Shown: positions 29,777 through 40,888, counted from the first letter of the stretch. The stretch is DNA of 45,000 bases from Mesostigma viride (GCA_009746045.1 RPFO01001091.1:1-45000); one strand, 5' to 3'. Program-made: numbers and translations. The notes: generated by a model from the sequence alone, not told the origin.

Positions 29777-30361
29777 AGTTCCTAGTGTGCTGGAGTCTTT
29801 GCCTGCATGGTCCAGCAGCTTCGACATGGTCGATATCAGGTCGCCAATATCTCCGCCAGTGCGGGCGTTGCCCGGCCGGGATGGAAGCCCTCCAGCTGGC
29901 GTTGCATAGCCCGTCTCGGTCCCCAGCAGCCGACCTATGTTTCGGTCCAGGTCCGCCACAGCCTGGTCGATCGCCCCAGGAGCGCCATCGTCCTCCCCAG
30001 CGCCCGCTCCACCATGCCCCGCCCCTCCGCTTCCACCTGCCGAAGGGGGAACACCCCCCGTTCCCACCGCACCTGCTGACACTGGTGGATCCGGCTCCTC
30101 AATAGCCTCCCCCAGTTGCGCTGCTAGCACATCGGCTAGGGCCTCCTCCCCATCCCAGTCGCTGACAAACCCCCTTTCCTCCAGTACGTCCATGACGTTC
30201 TTGGCACGCCCCGGAGTGAGCTTCTGGATCCGCTCTAGCCAGTTCCCCTCCCCTAGGATCTTCTGGACCGCAGTGGCGGCCTCCTTTGGGGTGCATCCCT
30301 CCTTGGCTGCCTGCTTGAGTTTCGCTAGGAAATTTCGGTCTGGGGCTGTCACTGTGGTCAT
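29768..30361 (-). CDS. Hypothetical 197-residue protein
   Basis: Family not recognised. Start context ACCCACCATGACC is good for eukaryotic initiation. Residues 1-75 look helical and charged (FLAKLKQAAKEG, KNVMDVLEERG). A Gly/Ala/Pro-rich linker (about 92-130) follows, then a helical C-terminus (IDQAVADLDRNIGRLLG; DLISTMSKLLDHAG). The stop lies inside the CTCAG array, and the last codons include CACACTAGGAAC, the complement of the recurring 12-mer, so the native C-terminus may have been replaced by an insertion. A TATA box lies about 115 nt upstream. Confidence 0.5.
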   Translation of the reverse strand: MTTVTAPDRNFLAKLKQAAKEGCTPKEAATAVQKILGEGNWLERIQKLTPGRAKNVMDVLEERGFVSDWDGEEALADVLAAQLGEAIEEPDPPVSAGAVGTGGVPPSAGGSGGAGHGGAGAGEDDGAPGAIDQAVADLDRNIGRLLGTETGYATPAGGLPSRPGNARTGGDIGDLISTMSKLLDHAGKDSSTLGTQI

Positions 30362-30428
30362 GGTGGGTTATACTGCTTGATGTGTTATCTTGCGTTTTGT
30401 TTTTTGTGATGTGGTCACGTGAGGTTCT

Positions 30429-30637
30429 CAGGCAAAAGAAACAACTTGCTTCCCTAGAATGGAAGCCCACCCTTTATTATAGCAACCACCTCTCCAGCCA
30501 ACCCCTACCTGGGTGGCTGGGGTACGGGTGCCAGCACAAAAAATATTTTTTCTAAAATTATTTTTTCCTTTTGGTGCTATACGGCGTTGCATTCTCCGCT
30601 CAGCAGGTTAGTCATAGATAAAATGAGCATAGCTCAC
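30429..30637 (-). repeat. Direct repeat copy A, carrying the TATA region of the minus-strand ORF
   Basis: 209 bp repeated at 30756-30961 with about 90% or better identity by eye. On the minus strand it includes GCTATAATAAAGGG (about 30473-30486). The repeats could be a tandem promoter duplication or the ends of a small element. Confidence 0.8.
30471..30486 (-). promoter_or_regulatory. TATA box upstream of the minus-strand ORF
   Basis: TATAATAAAG on the minus strand, about 115 nt before the ATG at 30361. Confidence 0.45.
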
Positions 30638-30755
30638 TAAATCTGTATGCTAGGGTGAGCACACTATGTGAATGCATGCAGGGCCAGCCCACAGCAGCTG
30701 TGCCCCTGCTCTACCCACATCTCCTTACATGGCTAACAGCCGAAAATACGTAGGA

Positions 30756-30961
30756 CAGGCAAAAGAAACAACCTGCTTCCCTAGAATGTAGGCCCACCTT
30801 TTATAGCAACCACCTGTCCAGCCAACCCCTACCTGGGTGGCTGGGGTACGGGTGCCAGCACAAAAAATATTTTTTCTAAATTTATTTTTTTCTTTTTGTG
30901 CTATACGGCGTTGCATTCTCCGCTCAGCAGGTTAGTCATAGATAAAATGAGCATAGCTCAC
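30756..30961 (-). repeat. Direct repeat copy B
   Basis: Second copy of the 209 bp sequence, offset 327 bp. Its TATA variant reads GCTATAAAAGG on the minus strand. Copy B ends where the GAAT/GGAT microsatellite begins. Confidence 0.8.
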
Positions 30962-31192
30962 CGAATGAATAAATGAATGAATGAATAAATGAATGAATGA
31001 ATGGATGGATGGATGGATGGATGGATGGATGGATGGATGGATGGATGGATGGATGGATGGATGGATGGATGGATGGATGGATGGATGGATGGATGGATGG
31101 ATGGATGGATGGATGGATGGATGGATGGATGGATGGATGGATGGATGGATGGATGGATGGATGGATGGATGGATGGATGGATGGATGGATGG
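30962..31192. repeat. (GAAT)n to (GGAT)n microsatellite
   Basis: Begins with GAAT/AAAT units, then about 47 perfect ATGG units. The three-frame MDGW / IHPS peptides are by-products. It directly abuts the presumed LTR of element 2. Confidence 0.97.
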
Positions 31193-32435
31193 TGTTGCAC
31201 GGATGCAACATGCCGTTTGTGGTATTAAATTATCCGTCCCAGTCGATCGGCGCCGGATTACGTCCGGCGCCAGTGCCGAGGCCATAGTATAGTTGGCAGC
31301 CGAGGCAATCCGTGTGGAAGTAAGTGTAGAAGTTTTGCTGACGAACTTGGCCTTTGCGCCGTAGGCAGACCTAGCGCCTGAACGGGAGTTACGGGACAGC
31401 CAAGTGGCACTGCACATGCGTTATGATGGTACCTACGGACATTTGGATATTTTCAGGAGAGGCCTCTAGCCGTACTGGTCTTTAATGTGTTCTAGACGGT
31501 TCGAGAAGCCCGTCCCCGCGGACCTCACGTCATGCCTGGTTGGCAGGGCCAGGCGCAGCCACCAACGGGGACGAAGGGACAAAATAGGAAGGCACGAGCT
31601 ATGCCAGGAATCCGGACCTTGTATCGTAATTTACCACGTTGCTCTACAGATTATTTACCATCGCTTAATCCTGGAGTGTAAATCTCCTGTGGGCTCGAGT
31701 GTGAATCCCTCGCCTACTGGGTGTAAGTCTTCCCGCATTGAGTGTTTTAATCTGTGTGGTAACATTGTAATATACGAAACCGGTTTTCCGGGTTTGAGCT
31801 TATTCGTATTGTGTGACAAGTATTCTTAAGCCACCATCGTGCGCTGTGACGCATAGGAAGTCAAAGGTCTTTCGCATTCATTCTCAATCATTAAGGCGCT
31901 ATTTTAAATAGCCATACGTGTTAAACTGGTATCGGAGGAAACTTTCCTAGTGGCCTCTATCCCGTCCCGTTTTTCTGTAATCTGATCCGGATCAGCAACG
32001 GAATTATATAAGGGCCGGAACCCTTACTAATTCCGCTTGCAGTAATTCATTGTGGGGGTCGGATCCCCACAATCCTATCTGTCCATACCCGTTACCCATA
32101 TTGCGGTTCTTGCATGCCCCAACCTGGCCTTGTCCGGTTGACCTAAGGGATTCGTCCGGAAACGAATCTCCTTATATTGCGTGCTTTACAAGGAAACGCT
32201 TTGTGGGTTGCGATTTCACGCATTATTTGGCGTCTTGGATATTGCCTCACACCCTATATCTGGGATATATACTGTCAGCTCCGGCAAGCTGCATGAATAT
32301 CTCACGTCCCTTGATTGACGTATTTTGGTGCTTGGTCCCCGTGACCCGGTTCGCGTGACAGTGCCCGAGAGGACGCTTCCACGGATCTATTCCAGCACCG
32401 GTCGTTCAAGGGACTGCGCTTCCAGCGGATCCGCA
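31193..32435 (+). repeat. Presumed 5' LTR of element 2
   Basis: Starts with TGTTGCACGGATGCAACA, a self-complementary start like that of element 1's LTR, and would end ...GATCCGCA just before TGGACAACCAGG. It contains a TATA box ATTATATAAGG at about 32003 and a 9 bp hairpin GGCGCCGGA/TCCGGCGCC (31249-31271). No long ORF. The matching 3' LTR lies beyond the window, so both ends are inferred. Confidence 0.45.
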
Positions 32436-32447
32436 TGGACAACCAGG
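32435..32447 (+). promoter_or_regulatory. Candidate primer binding site / short first exon of element 2
   Basis: TGGACAACCAGG beginning at 32436 parallels element 1's TGGACTCGGAGG. ATGGACAACCAG followed by GTACAT also parallels the 12-base ATG-to-donor layout there. A matching acceptor-like CTGTACCAG ends near 32591, just before the gag ATG. Confidence 0.4.
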
Positions 32448-32602
32448 TACATTGTAGGCTAACAAGGAACATGCCCTACCCCCCTTGTTAGAGCATTGTG
32501 TAACCTGTTTGGAAGCTGTGGGTGTGTGTGAGGATTATTATTAATTTATCACCCTGCCAAGACTAAAGGCACATTGTTTCACACTGTACCAGCCACCACG
32601 CG

Positions 32603-34485
32603 ATGGCTGACGGTATATTGAGCGAGGGCGACGAGAGGCCCATCGCTTCTCTCCTGCCCCTTCCCTCGTGGCAGCACTCGAGGCGGCAGAGAGAGCTACC
32701 CAAAATCACTCACGCCCGAGTAGTGAGCGTGGCTCTAGGGGGTCATCCCCATGCAGCACAAACCCCACGTTTGGGAGGGAATTCCTCGGCGGCTGCCGGC
32801 GCACCACCGGATAGCCCCGTAGTGAATCCCCTTAATGGACCACCAAGTGGGACATCCATCGCGGGAGTGTCGGCGGGTCCGGCCCTTGGTGTAGGAGCCG
32901 GCGCGGGGGCGCAGGGGAATAATGTTACCCTGCACTACGGTAGGAGTGGGGCCCTGCCTACGGTGCTGCCGCAACCTACATTGGCCACTTGGCCCAGCAG
33001 TGCCCCGGCGCCACCCTTGTATGATAGCCGATCGCGGTCTCGCCGCGCTGCGAATCGGGCGTCCTATCATGCGCCTGGACCCCTTGGGGCTAGCCCCTTC
33101 GGCCATGCCTCGCCAAATATGGCTGGGCAGGGCCAGGGCACCGCACGGACCGGTCGGTCTTCCTTCGGGGTCGCAGGGGAGGCGATTCCCCTCCCCAACT
33201 CAGCATACGACCGCTTGGCTCCGGGTGACCCACGAGCGCAGCACCCAGCGGCCAAAGCCGCCCATCATTATGCAAGCCGCGCCCACTACCCACATGGGTA
33301 TGAGCACCCGGGTGAGGATGAGTGCAGCCCCCCGGCAGATTACCCGCGTGGGCACACCTCGCAAGGTGTGGCCGGGCCCGGGAGACCCGCGAGTATCATG
33401 GGCCATCATGACGATGATACTCACAATGCAGGGCGACTACCACCGTTGCCCAAGCTGTCGGATATTCCCAAGTTTAAACCCGACTGCTCCTACCAAGAGT
33501 TTGAGGCTTGGGAGATTGCAGTGTCTCAGAAGATCGACATCTGGGAGACATACAATCGCAAGCTCTTGGACGAGGATATCAAGGTCAAGCTGGTGTCCAG
33601 CGAGGCACTGGCTCCCGATGTGAGACAAGCTCTCCATTGCGAAAGCGCCCTGGCCAATGGCTTCCCCAGCAGCTTGGCGGAATTATTTCGGCGAGCACGG
33701 GCCAAGTACCTGCCACCCGACCAAGACAAGCTGGACCGGGAGGCTTTCGGGGGGTTCAAGCAGGGGAACCTGAGCTATCGGGAATATATGACCAAGTTCG
33801 AGCTTCTAGCTGGGCGGGTTGATGACCTGATGGGCCCAGAAGCCTTGGCAAGGTTCTATGAGGGCTTGCAACCCGAATTCCGGGATGAGGTGAAGCGGAA
33901 ATTCGCCCACCTCTCCTGGGCGCTCAATGGAACCTGCAGGACATCAAGACCTACCTAGCGGAGATAGCTCCCTTGGTGCAGCGGACCCCAAAACCCCGCG
34001 TGAATGCACTGGAACTCAATGAGATGGGATTCGCCCCCGTGTGGGTGGATGAGCTACAGTGCGAGGTCCTGGACATTAATGCCTTGGACACTTCCCGGAT
34101 TCAGTGCTACCACTGCAACCGCGTGGGGCACATCAAACGCGAGTGCCCTGATCTCCCTCCGCTGGACCAGGCCCCGCCAGTGCAACACAACAACTTCCAA
34201 GCGGCCTCCCCGCAAATGGCCTCGAGGCCACCACCGGCGCGAAATATGCGCATAGCTCCCAGTGCGGGTGAGCGTGCCCGACGCTTGCAACAAGCGCGCC
34301 AACAGCCCCGGCTGTACCAACAACCCAAGGCGCCCCCAAGCGCCTACCAGCAAGCTGGGCATGCCCTCAACCAACTGGATGCCGCAGACGCGGCCGAGCC
34401 TGATGATGGCTCTTCCGCGGCCGCATCCGGCCACCTGCGAGGCACACCGGTGGACGAGGGGCCTGCAGGAGAGGCGTTGGACTGA
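32603..34485 (+). CDS. gag: Element 2 Gag polyprotein (one frame break)
   Basis: About 625 residues read across one lost base at about 33930. The N-terminal 270 residues are Ala/Gly/Pro/Arg-rich. A capsid-type region follows ([11 protein letters not shown] to [12 protein letters not shown], about 33450-33910), with the same block order as in element 1 ([16 protein letters not shown]). The CCHC knuckle [14 protein letters not shown] starts at about 34107. The tail is Gln/Ala/Pro-rich. The ORF ends at 34485, and pol lies one base back in an overlapping open frame, so a programmed -1 shift is possible here. Confidence 0.9.
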
Positions 34486-34487
34486 GA

Positions 34488-35588
34488 GGCCGGGAGGGCA
34501 CTCCGGGCGACACCTTACCCGGCCATGCACAAGTCGCCCAAGTTTTGTTACCATGTAATGTGGTGACAGAGACCCAGGAATGGCAAGCGGAGCCTAGCGA
34601 AGGCCCGCGGCAACTACTCCTCTTCACTGGAAGCCTACCAGACCCCCAGGGCTCTGGGCGTTGTTTGGAGGGCATCAAGGTCCTCATTGACAGTGGTGCG
34701 GCTACCACCTTCGTCAGTGAGGCCATAGTGCAGCGCCTGGGAGTAACCCCGACTCCACATACCATTGCTCGGCGCGTGCGATACTCGGATGGCTACACTC
34801 AGCCATCCCCGGGCTATGCGGACTTGGCCCCTATCGTACAAGGCACCAGCGTGCCCATTCGTGCCACGGTCATTCCCTTACAAGCGGCTGATATCATCCT
34901 AGGGATTGACTGGCTGCACATATCCAAGGTGACCGTCTCTTTTGGTACCATGGTTACCCACTTCCCAGATGGGTCATTCTGGTTACCTGAGCGGCAGTAT
35001 GCGGCCAACGGCATGACCATCACCGATGACACGCCTGCCCTCAAGAGTGACCGTCGTCGCCTTGCGGACATTCTCATGTCCAAAAGGGAGTTCAAGCGGA
35101 TGATGAGAGCCCGACAGCCTCCTCCCGTTTACTCCATTCGTCTGGACGCCCTTGCCCACGCGCGCGGGCCCAGCGCCCAGCATGCCCAGGCTGGAGTTTC
35201 GTTAAACTCGCTTGGCATGGACTTGTCGGAAGACGAGGTGAAACGACTCAACGCAGTGCTCGATCAGTATTCAGCCGTGTTTGAGGAGAAAACACCTACG
35301 TTTCCCCCGGCCAGACCGGTGCTCCACCGCATTCATTTGCAGGAGGGGCACCCACCTACCACCTCACCCATTTTTCGCATGGGGCCCGTGGAGTTGGCAG
35401 AGCTCAAGAAGATCTTGGTCGGCTTGTTGGAGGCCGGCTTGATCGAGCCCAGCAATAGCCCTTACAGCGCGGGCGTGTTGCTGGTGCCCAAACCCAATGG
35501 GAAGTGGCGTCTGGTTACGGATTATCGCAAACTCAATGCGATCACCGTGAAGTCCAAGTATCCCCTCCCCCGCATCGATGATATATTT
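34488..35588 (+). CDS. pol: Element 2 Pol, N-terminal part: protease and start of RT
   Basis: Protease with [11 protein letters not shown] at about 34690 and LGIDWL near 34900. RT begins with the region ending [12 protein letters not shown] and PLPRIDDIF, where the non-LTR element interrupts it. The stop at 35589 belongs to the insert. Residues match element 1 closely over this stretch. The upstream limit is set by overlap with gag and is approximate. Confidence 0.92.
35575..35588. repeat. Left 14 bp target site duplication of the non-LTR element
   Basis: TCGATGATATATTT, repeated exactly at 42091-42104. It lies in the RT coding sequence of element 2. Confidence 0.93.
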
Positions 35589-35721
35589 TAAAAATATAAT
35601 TACTTACAGCAGAGTAAAATCACTCAAACCAAAGCAAACGCCCAGCTATAAACCTATATACAGAGCCATGTCAAAGCTCTATACTACGATAAGACCAATG
35701 GAAACGCCTAACGGGAGGAAC
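35589..35721 (-). other. 3' untranslated tail of the non-LTR element
   Basis: Short AT-rich tail after the stop at 35722. It ends in TAATTATATTTTTA and then the target duplication. It would hold the site recognised by the element's RT. Confidence 0.6.
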
Positions 35722-38700
35722 CTAATAGCCCTGCTGCACCGCAAAATCAGCCCGCGTACGGCGGAGCATGATGTCAGCCATGGCCCGAGTCAGCGCCACC
35801 GACAAGCGCTGACGCCAATATGACGTCCAGGTCCGCGCCGACCATGGGGCCCGCTGGCCCTCCAGGTCCAGCCGGTCCTCCCGGAGCCGGCAACACTCCT
35901 TGAAGAAGGCGGAGGTCAGGGGCCCCATGGCCCCAAACTCCTCCAGGACAAAGGGCACCACACGATGGTGCCCGACGTCGCCGTAGGCCAGGAGCTTGGC
36001 CCGCTCCGCCCGGTCCGCCGTGTAACCTGCCGTGAGGGAGGCCCCAGCCACGTGGCTAAGAGCCAAGGGCCGCGCCACCGAAACGTCAATAAGCAGATGC
36101 CGGCCACCCCCCTCAAAGTCCAGCACCACGATGTCAGGCCGGTGGTTGGGGGAATAGAAGGCAGCGCCATCCGCATCCTCGGACCGGATGTTCGCGTGGG
36201 GGAAAACCGACCGAATCATGGCGAGCACCACCGTCAGGAGGACAGTGTGCAAATACAAATACCAATTCTGATTCTGTTGGCCCCCCATGCAGGCAAGGTA
36301 GTGAGTCCCCGTGGGATCCAGCGGCTGCCCACAGCTACCACAAGGCCGCCCGGCCGGAACAAGAGGCTGCGGGGCAAATAGCTGGTGCCGGAGCGCCACC
36401 GAGTAGTGGCTGGGAGCCAAGGCGAATGGGGGGGCCATGGGAAGAGCACGAAGGTACGCCGAGCCCACACTCCGCAAGGAAAGCGAGAACAGCCACGCAC
36501 GTCCCTGGGCGTTGAGGTCCGCGAAAAGAGCAATCCAATCAGCCGTGTGCAGAATACCCGCGTAGGTTTTCTGGTGTTTATCGATGACGCGAGCAGGGAA
36601 TGCGGCGGGAGATTGAACGGAGGCGACCGAGGGAGTGCCGCGAGGGAGGTGGCGCTGTACCGCCTGAGCGGCACGGACGGGAGAACAGGCCTGCTGGATC
36701 TCAGCATAGGCCTCCTGGATGGCGGTGACGAAGGGCAAAGGGCTGCTGGGGTCCAGGAGGTCAGGCGCTGCCGTTGCCAAAAGGGGCAGGAGCCGGCAGC
36801 TTTCCGCCCACGACTGAGCGACGGAGCCCAAAAAGGCTGCTGGGGCCAGCCGGGCGGCACGAGTCAGACCGCAGCCACCCATCCGTGCAGGCAGGGAGGC
36901 AATGCGAATAGCATGTGGCGGGAGGTCGGGGCCCGGGACCAGCTGCGCCAAGGCCGACTGGATGCGTTCGTCGTGGCCCTCGGCGGCCAGCCGGACCTGA
37001 GACGGAAGAGCGCCCCGGAGCCAGTGAACGACGCGAGGGTGAGCGCAAAACCACAGAAGCAGACCCTTGGTCTGCGAATCATGAAGGCGCGCAATCAAGG
37101 GCAGTACCTCAGTGCGTGCCTCGAGGGCGGCCCGCAGAGCATCGATGACAAACGCGGGGTCGCCAACCGGAACGCCGAGGACATCCAACCCATGGAGGCG
37201 CTCGTCCCGGCCCAAGAGCTGGGGCGGAAAGCCGGAGCAATCACCTTGGGGCGAGTACACCGCGCACTTGGCAAGGGTCAACTGGAGGTTGATGTCGGCC
37301 ACCGCGGTCTGCAGTGCCAGCAGAGCCGCGGTGGTGTCCGGCACAGGGCCCAGAAGGTAGATATCATCCAAGTAGGCCTGAATAGCGACCGCCGGGTGGG
37401 CAGCATGGACCGCTTGGAGGCAACCCTGGAGGGGGGCGGCAAAGTACAGGGGTCCCAGGGGGTCCCCTTGCTGGGTGCCCGACCGCGACAGCAGGCCGCC
37501 GCGAGTGCCGTCCTCCATGATGTGAACCAGTTGGCCGGGCTGGCCGTAGCACACGGCTGTCCAAGCGTACAAGTCCTCGAAGGACTCCATGACGGCCGCA
37601 AACATGCTGGCGCGGGACAGACTGTTGAACGCGTTGTGGCAGTCGACCTTGACGACAGCGTGGGTGGGGTGGGCCTCGAGGTAGGCCTGCACCGAATGGA
37701 TGAGGATATCCGCCCCGCCTGGAGTCGTCACCCCCAGCTGGGCCGCCACCGAGGTCTCACCCGCTGCGAGGGGCGGGCAGAAAAAGGCACGGAGCTCGGG
37801 CGCCTTTTGGCGGCAGATCACTTTGCCCACGAGCTTGCGGAGCACCTCACCGCAGGCGATCGGGCGCACCTTGCCCTCGGGGGGGGCAAGACACCCTTGA
37901 GCAGAGCGAGGAGGCGAGCGCCCGCTAACCACTCGCGCGCAGCGGGAGGAACGCGACCAGCCGCCAGGTCAATGAGGGTGTCAAAGAGAATGTCCTCGCC
38001 CCCATGCCCCACCAGGACCTCCAAGTGCTCGTAGCGCCAGCCCGACGGCCCGGTAGAGGAAGCCCGCGGGACCGCACGCATCACCTCCAGGAAGCAGTCG
38101 CGGTCCAGCCGGAGGGGGGCCGGCAGGGGGTCCGGCACGGGCAGCTGGAATCCGGGCTCCGCAGGGTGAAGAGCCTCCAAGGCCGCCAGGGTAGCCGCAT
38201 TGGCGGGGGCGAGCTTGGCCATTTCCAAGCGGGTCATGGCCCGGCTGAGCTGCCCCTCGCGGACGAGGCGGATGACGTCGGCGGCCACCCGCTCGAAGTT
38301 GACCTCCCCCGACAGCCGGGCCGTGCGCGGGGGCGGCACGCCAAACAGCCCCTCCCAGTCCCCCTGCAGAAAGCGTCGGCAACGGGCAATAACCGCACCC
38401 TGGAGGCCGCGCACACCACGCCCGAGAGGGGTGAGGAGCAGGCGGGGGGTCACCATGTGCAGTTTAAAGCCCAGCGGGTCGTCCGGAGCGGCGTGCATGC
38501 GCCGGAGAGAAACGATTGCACATTGCGCGAAAAGGCTACGCGCGCGGTGGGGGAGGTCGGTCAGGGTAGACGTCGGGTTGATGGCGCATGCATCCCAGGG
38601 AACCGTGTCAAGCCAACGCCAACTGGCCGAGTAGTCGGGCGGCGGGGGCTGGGAGCCGGTGGGAGCCGAGGCGGGAGGGGGGAGGGGGCCGGGACTGCTG

Positions 38701-40888
38701 GCCGGTTGAGGGGCCGTTGAGCAACACAGGCGCGCGCGTGCTGAGCGCGCCCGTGAATGGAGTACACCCGCTGGCAGTGAGCTTCCGGGCACCGGTAACA
38801 GCTCATGGCCTGCAGATCCGCCGCGCCGAGATCGGGGTGCACAGCGCGAAGGTGCTGGCAGAGGAGGTTACGGTTGTGGAACACACCCGCACACGGGGAC
38901 CCCGTGGGAAGCAGCACGGCACACCGGTGAAGGCCGTCGGCGGGCGCTGAGTGGCGGGGAGCGGCGCCAGCAAAGGCAGGACGTGGGGCCTGCGGCGTCT
39001 CCCCAGCCGGGCCGGCAGGCGCGCGCACCACGACCCGACCAGCGCCCGGCAGGCCCGCCGGGGCCACGGAGGAGGCAGTGCCCACCGGGGAGACCCCCAG
39101 CGGAGGGGGATCGAGAACGCCGGCGCCCCTCCCAGGGGGACTCGCCAGCGCGCCCGCGACCACCCCAGGCCCCGGCAACGAGGCCGGGGGCGGAGGCCGA
39201 GGGGTCGGGGAGGCAGCTGGCCCCGGGGCCCGGTGGGGACCCGGCAGGGGACCCAGCGAGACCGGGGGCGGGCCGAGAGGAAGCGCAGTCCCAGGGGGCG
39301 GCACAACAGCCCGGCACAACGGGCAGCGCGGCACGGAGTGGAGCAAGCTGCGCGCGATGCACGCTTGATGGAATGTGTGGCCGCACGCGGGCAGGCGACA
39401 CAAGCCATCCCCCGGCCGGAAGGGCTCAAGGCAGATGGCACAGGAGCCCGACTCGGGGTCGTCCCCCTCCAGAAGGGACCGGACATGAGGGGGGGCGGGT
39501 CCCAGCCGGCCTCCCAGCAACCCGGGAGAGCGGCAATCTGGGCGCGCGAGAGGATGCCGACCGGTTGGTCAGCCGCGGGGTGCCATTCGTGCGGGATGCC
39601 TGCCAACTCCAGGATGTCGTGGAGGAAGGCAGAAACAGGCGTCCCCGCGGTTAGGGGCTGGGCGCGCCCGGCCGAGTCCACCAAGATGGCCTGGCCGCCC
39701 TGAACCGCGATGGGGGCCCCGAACTCCACACGCAGCATGGCGGCCTGCGCCAGGCTGAGGGAGGTGATGAGAAAGCCCCCACTGGCAACCGGGCCGGGAG
39801 GCGGGGCCTGGGCGTCCAAGAAGAGGCGAAGCTGCCGCGGGGACATGAGGCCCAGGTCGGCGCCGCCCGCGAGGTAGGCCGCCCGCACCGAGACCTGTGC
39901 GTCTCGAGCCACCGCCGTGACGAACTCGACCACCTCCTGACCCACCCGCTCGTCCAGGGAAAGCAGCTCTTCCTGCCGGGCGGCCGGGAGATGCCACGGC
40001 AGCCGGCAGCCGGCGTGATATCCTTCCAAGACATACCCCCAAAGAGTCGAGGCCGTCACCGGGGGGCGGCGGAAAGAAATGTCGCCCGCACCTGCGCAAC
40101 TAGGGCCAGGAAGGCCGGGGGCCTAGGGAGCGAGGGGAAGGCGGCCTGGAGCCCGACCGCGTCCAGCAACAAAGGGCAGTACGCCCAAGAAAAGGTGGCG
40201 CGGCCCACCACGCCGACAATGTGCGAGGGCGGCCACGAGGTGAACGCGTGGGCCCGGGGGCCGCCGTCCCACGCGGCAAGGACGGGGGTGGCGGCTGGGT
40301 GGCCAACCGCGGCCGGGGGAAGGGAGGCCAGAGCGTCGGGGAGCGAGGGGCCGGGGGCGGGCGCCGGGGTCGCCAGGCCCGCCGGGGGTCGGCCGGGCTC
40401 AGCCCAGGCGACAGCGCCGCGCCCCCGTCGGCGGGGCCAGGCGACGGGTGGGGCCCCGGGGCCGAGGGCGCCAGGGCCCGAGCAACGGCGGCCCCATCGG
40501 GCAGGCCACGGCCCGCCCCGAGGGCCTCGGCAGGGGGGCACACGGGGCAGGGGGCCGGAGCACCCAGCGGGGAGGGCAGCCCGGGGGCCCGCCGGGGGGG
40601 ACAGCGCGGGCACGTCCAGGAGCCCGGCGGGACCCGGTAGAGCCGGGGAGTAAGACACTGCAAGTGCCACCCGGAATTGCAAGCATCACAAACTAACATG
40701 TGGTGCCCGCGGTGCCCGCTCCGGCAGACCTCGCAGACCAAGGAGGGGGAGACCGGGGCGCCCGAGCCCCCCGCAGCCGGGTCGCCCACCTCCGCAAGAA
40801 GGGCCGCAAGCCGAGAGGACCGCCGAGGCGCCAACCGGGGAGCGGGGGAGCCGTTGGGCGAAGGGGGTCGTGGGTCGTCCATGAACAA
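35722..40888 (-). CDS. Non-LTR polyprotein: PHD, RING-H2, Zn fingers, RT, CCHC, restriction-like endonuclease (frame-broken)
   Basis: About 1,720 residues read across five one-base losses (near 40380, 40065, 39490, 38680 and 37882; the last three in G/C homopolymers). In order: PHD finger at residues 52-96 (C52, C55, C67, C70, H75, C78, C93, C96); a domain of unknown type (about 40060-39500, LLSLDERVGQEVVEF; GIPHEW); RING-H2 at about 39442-39314 (CAICLEPF ... CGHTFHQAC ... CPLC); two C2H2/CCHC-like motifs (about 38930-38730); a linker; RT with KVDCHNAFNSL (about 37650), GTQQGDPLGPL (about 37480) and YLDDIYLLG (about 37370); CCHC CGSCGQPLDPTGTHYLAC (about 36330); endonuclease RPDIVVLDFE...LLIDVSV (about 36140-36075). 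RT and endonuclease would act in target-primed reverse transcription in the nucleus. PHD and RING point to chromatin reading or ubiquitin transfer, but this is inference. Start ATG 40888 is the first in frame after the hairpins; MDD two codons later is an alternative. Confidence 0.85.

Noticed and set aside
30429-30961. The 209 bp direct repeats as LTRs of a small retroelement
   Set aside because: No TG...CA ends, primer site or polypurine tract, and only about 120 bp lies between them.
30936-31417. IHPS / MDGW repeat ORFs
   Set aside because: By-products of the (GGAT)n microsatellite in every frame.
36385-39703. Long plus-strand ORFs (549 codons at 36385, 250 at 38951 and others)
   Set aside because: They lie antisense to the non-LTR polyprotein in GC-rich DNA, where stops are rare, and have no recognisable motifs. 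The minus strand carries clear RT, endonuclease and zinc-finger motifs.
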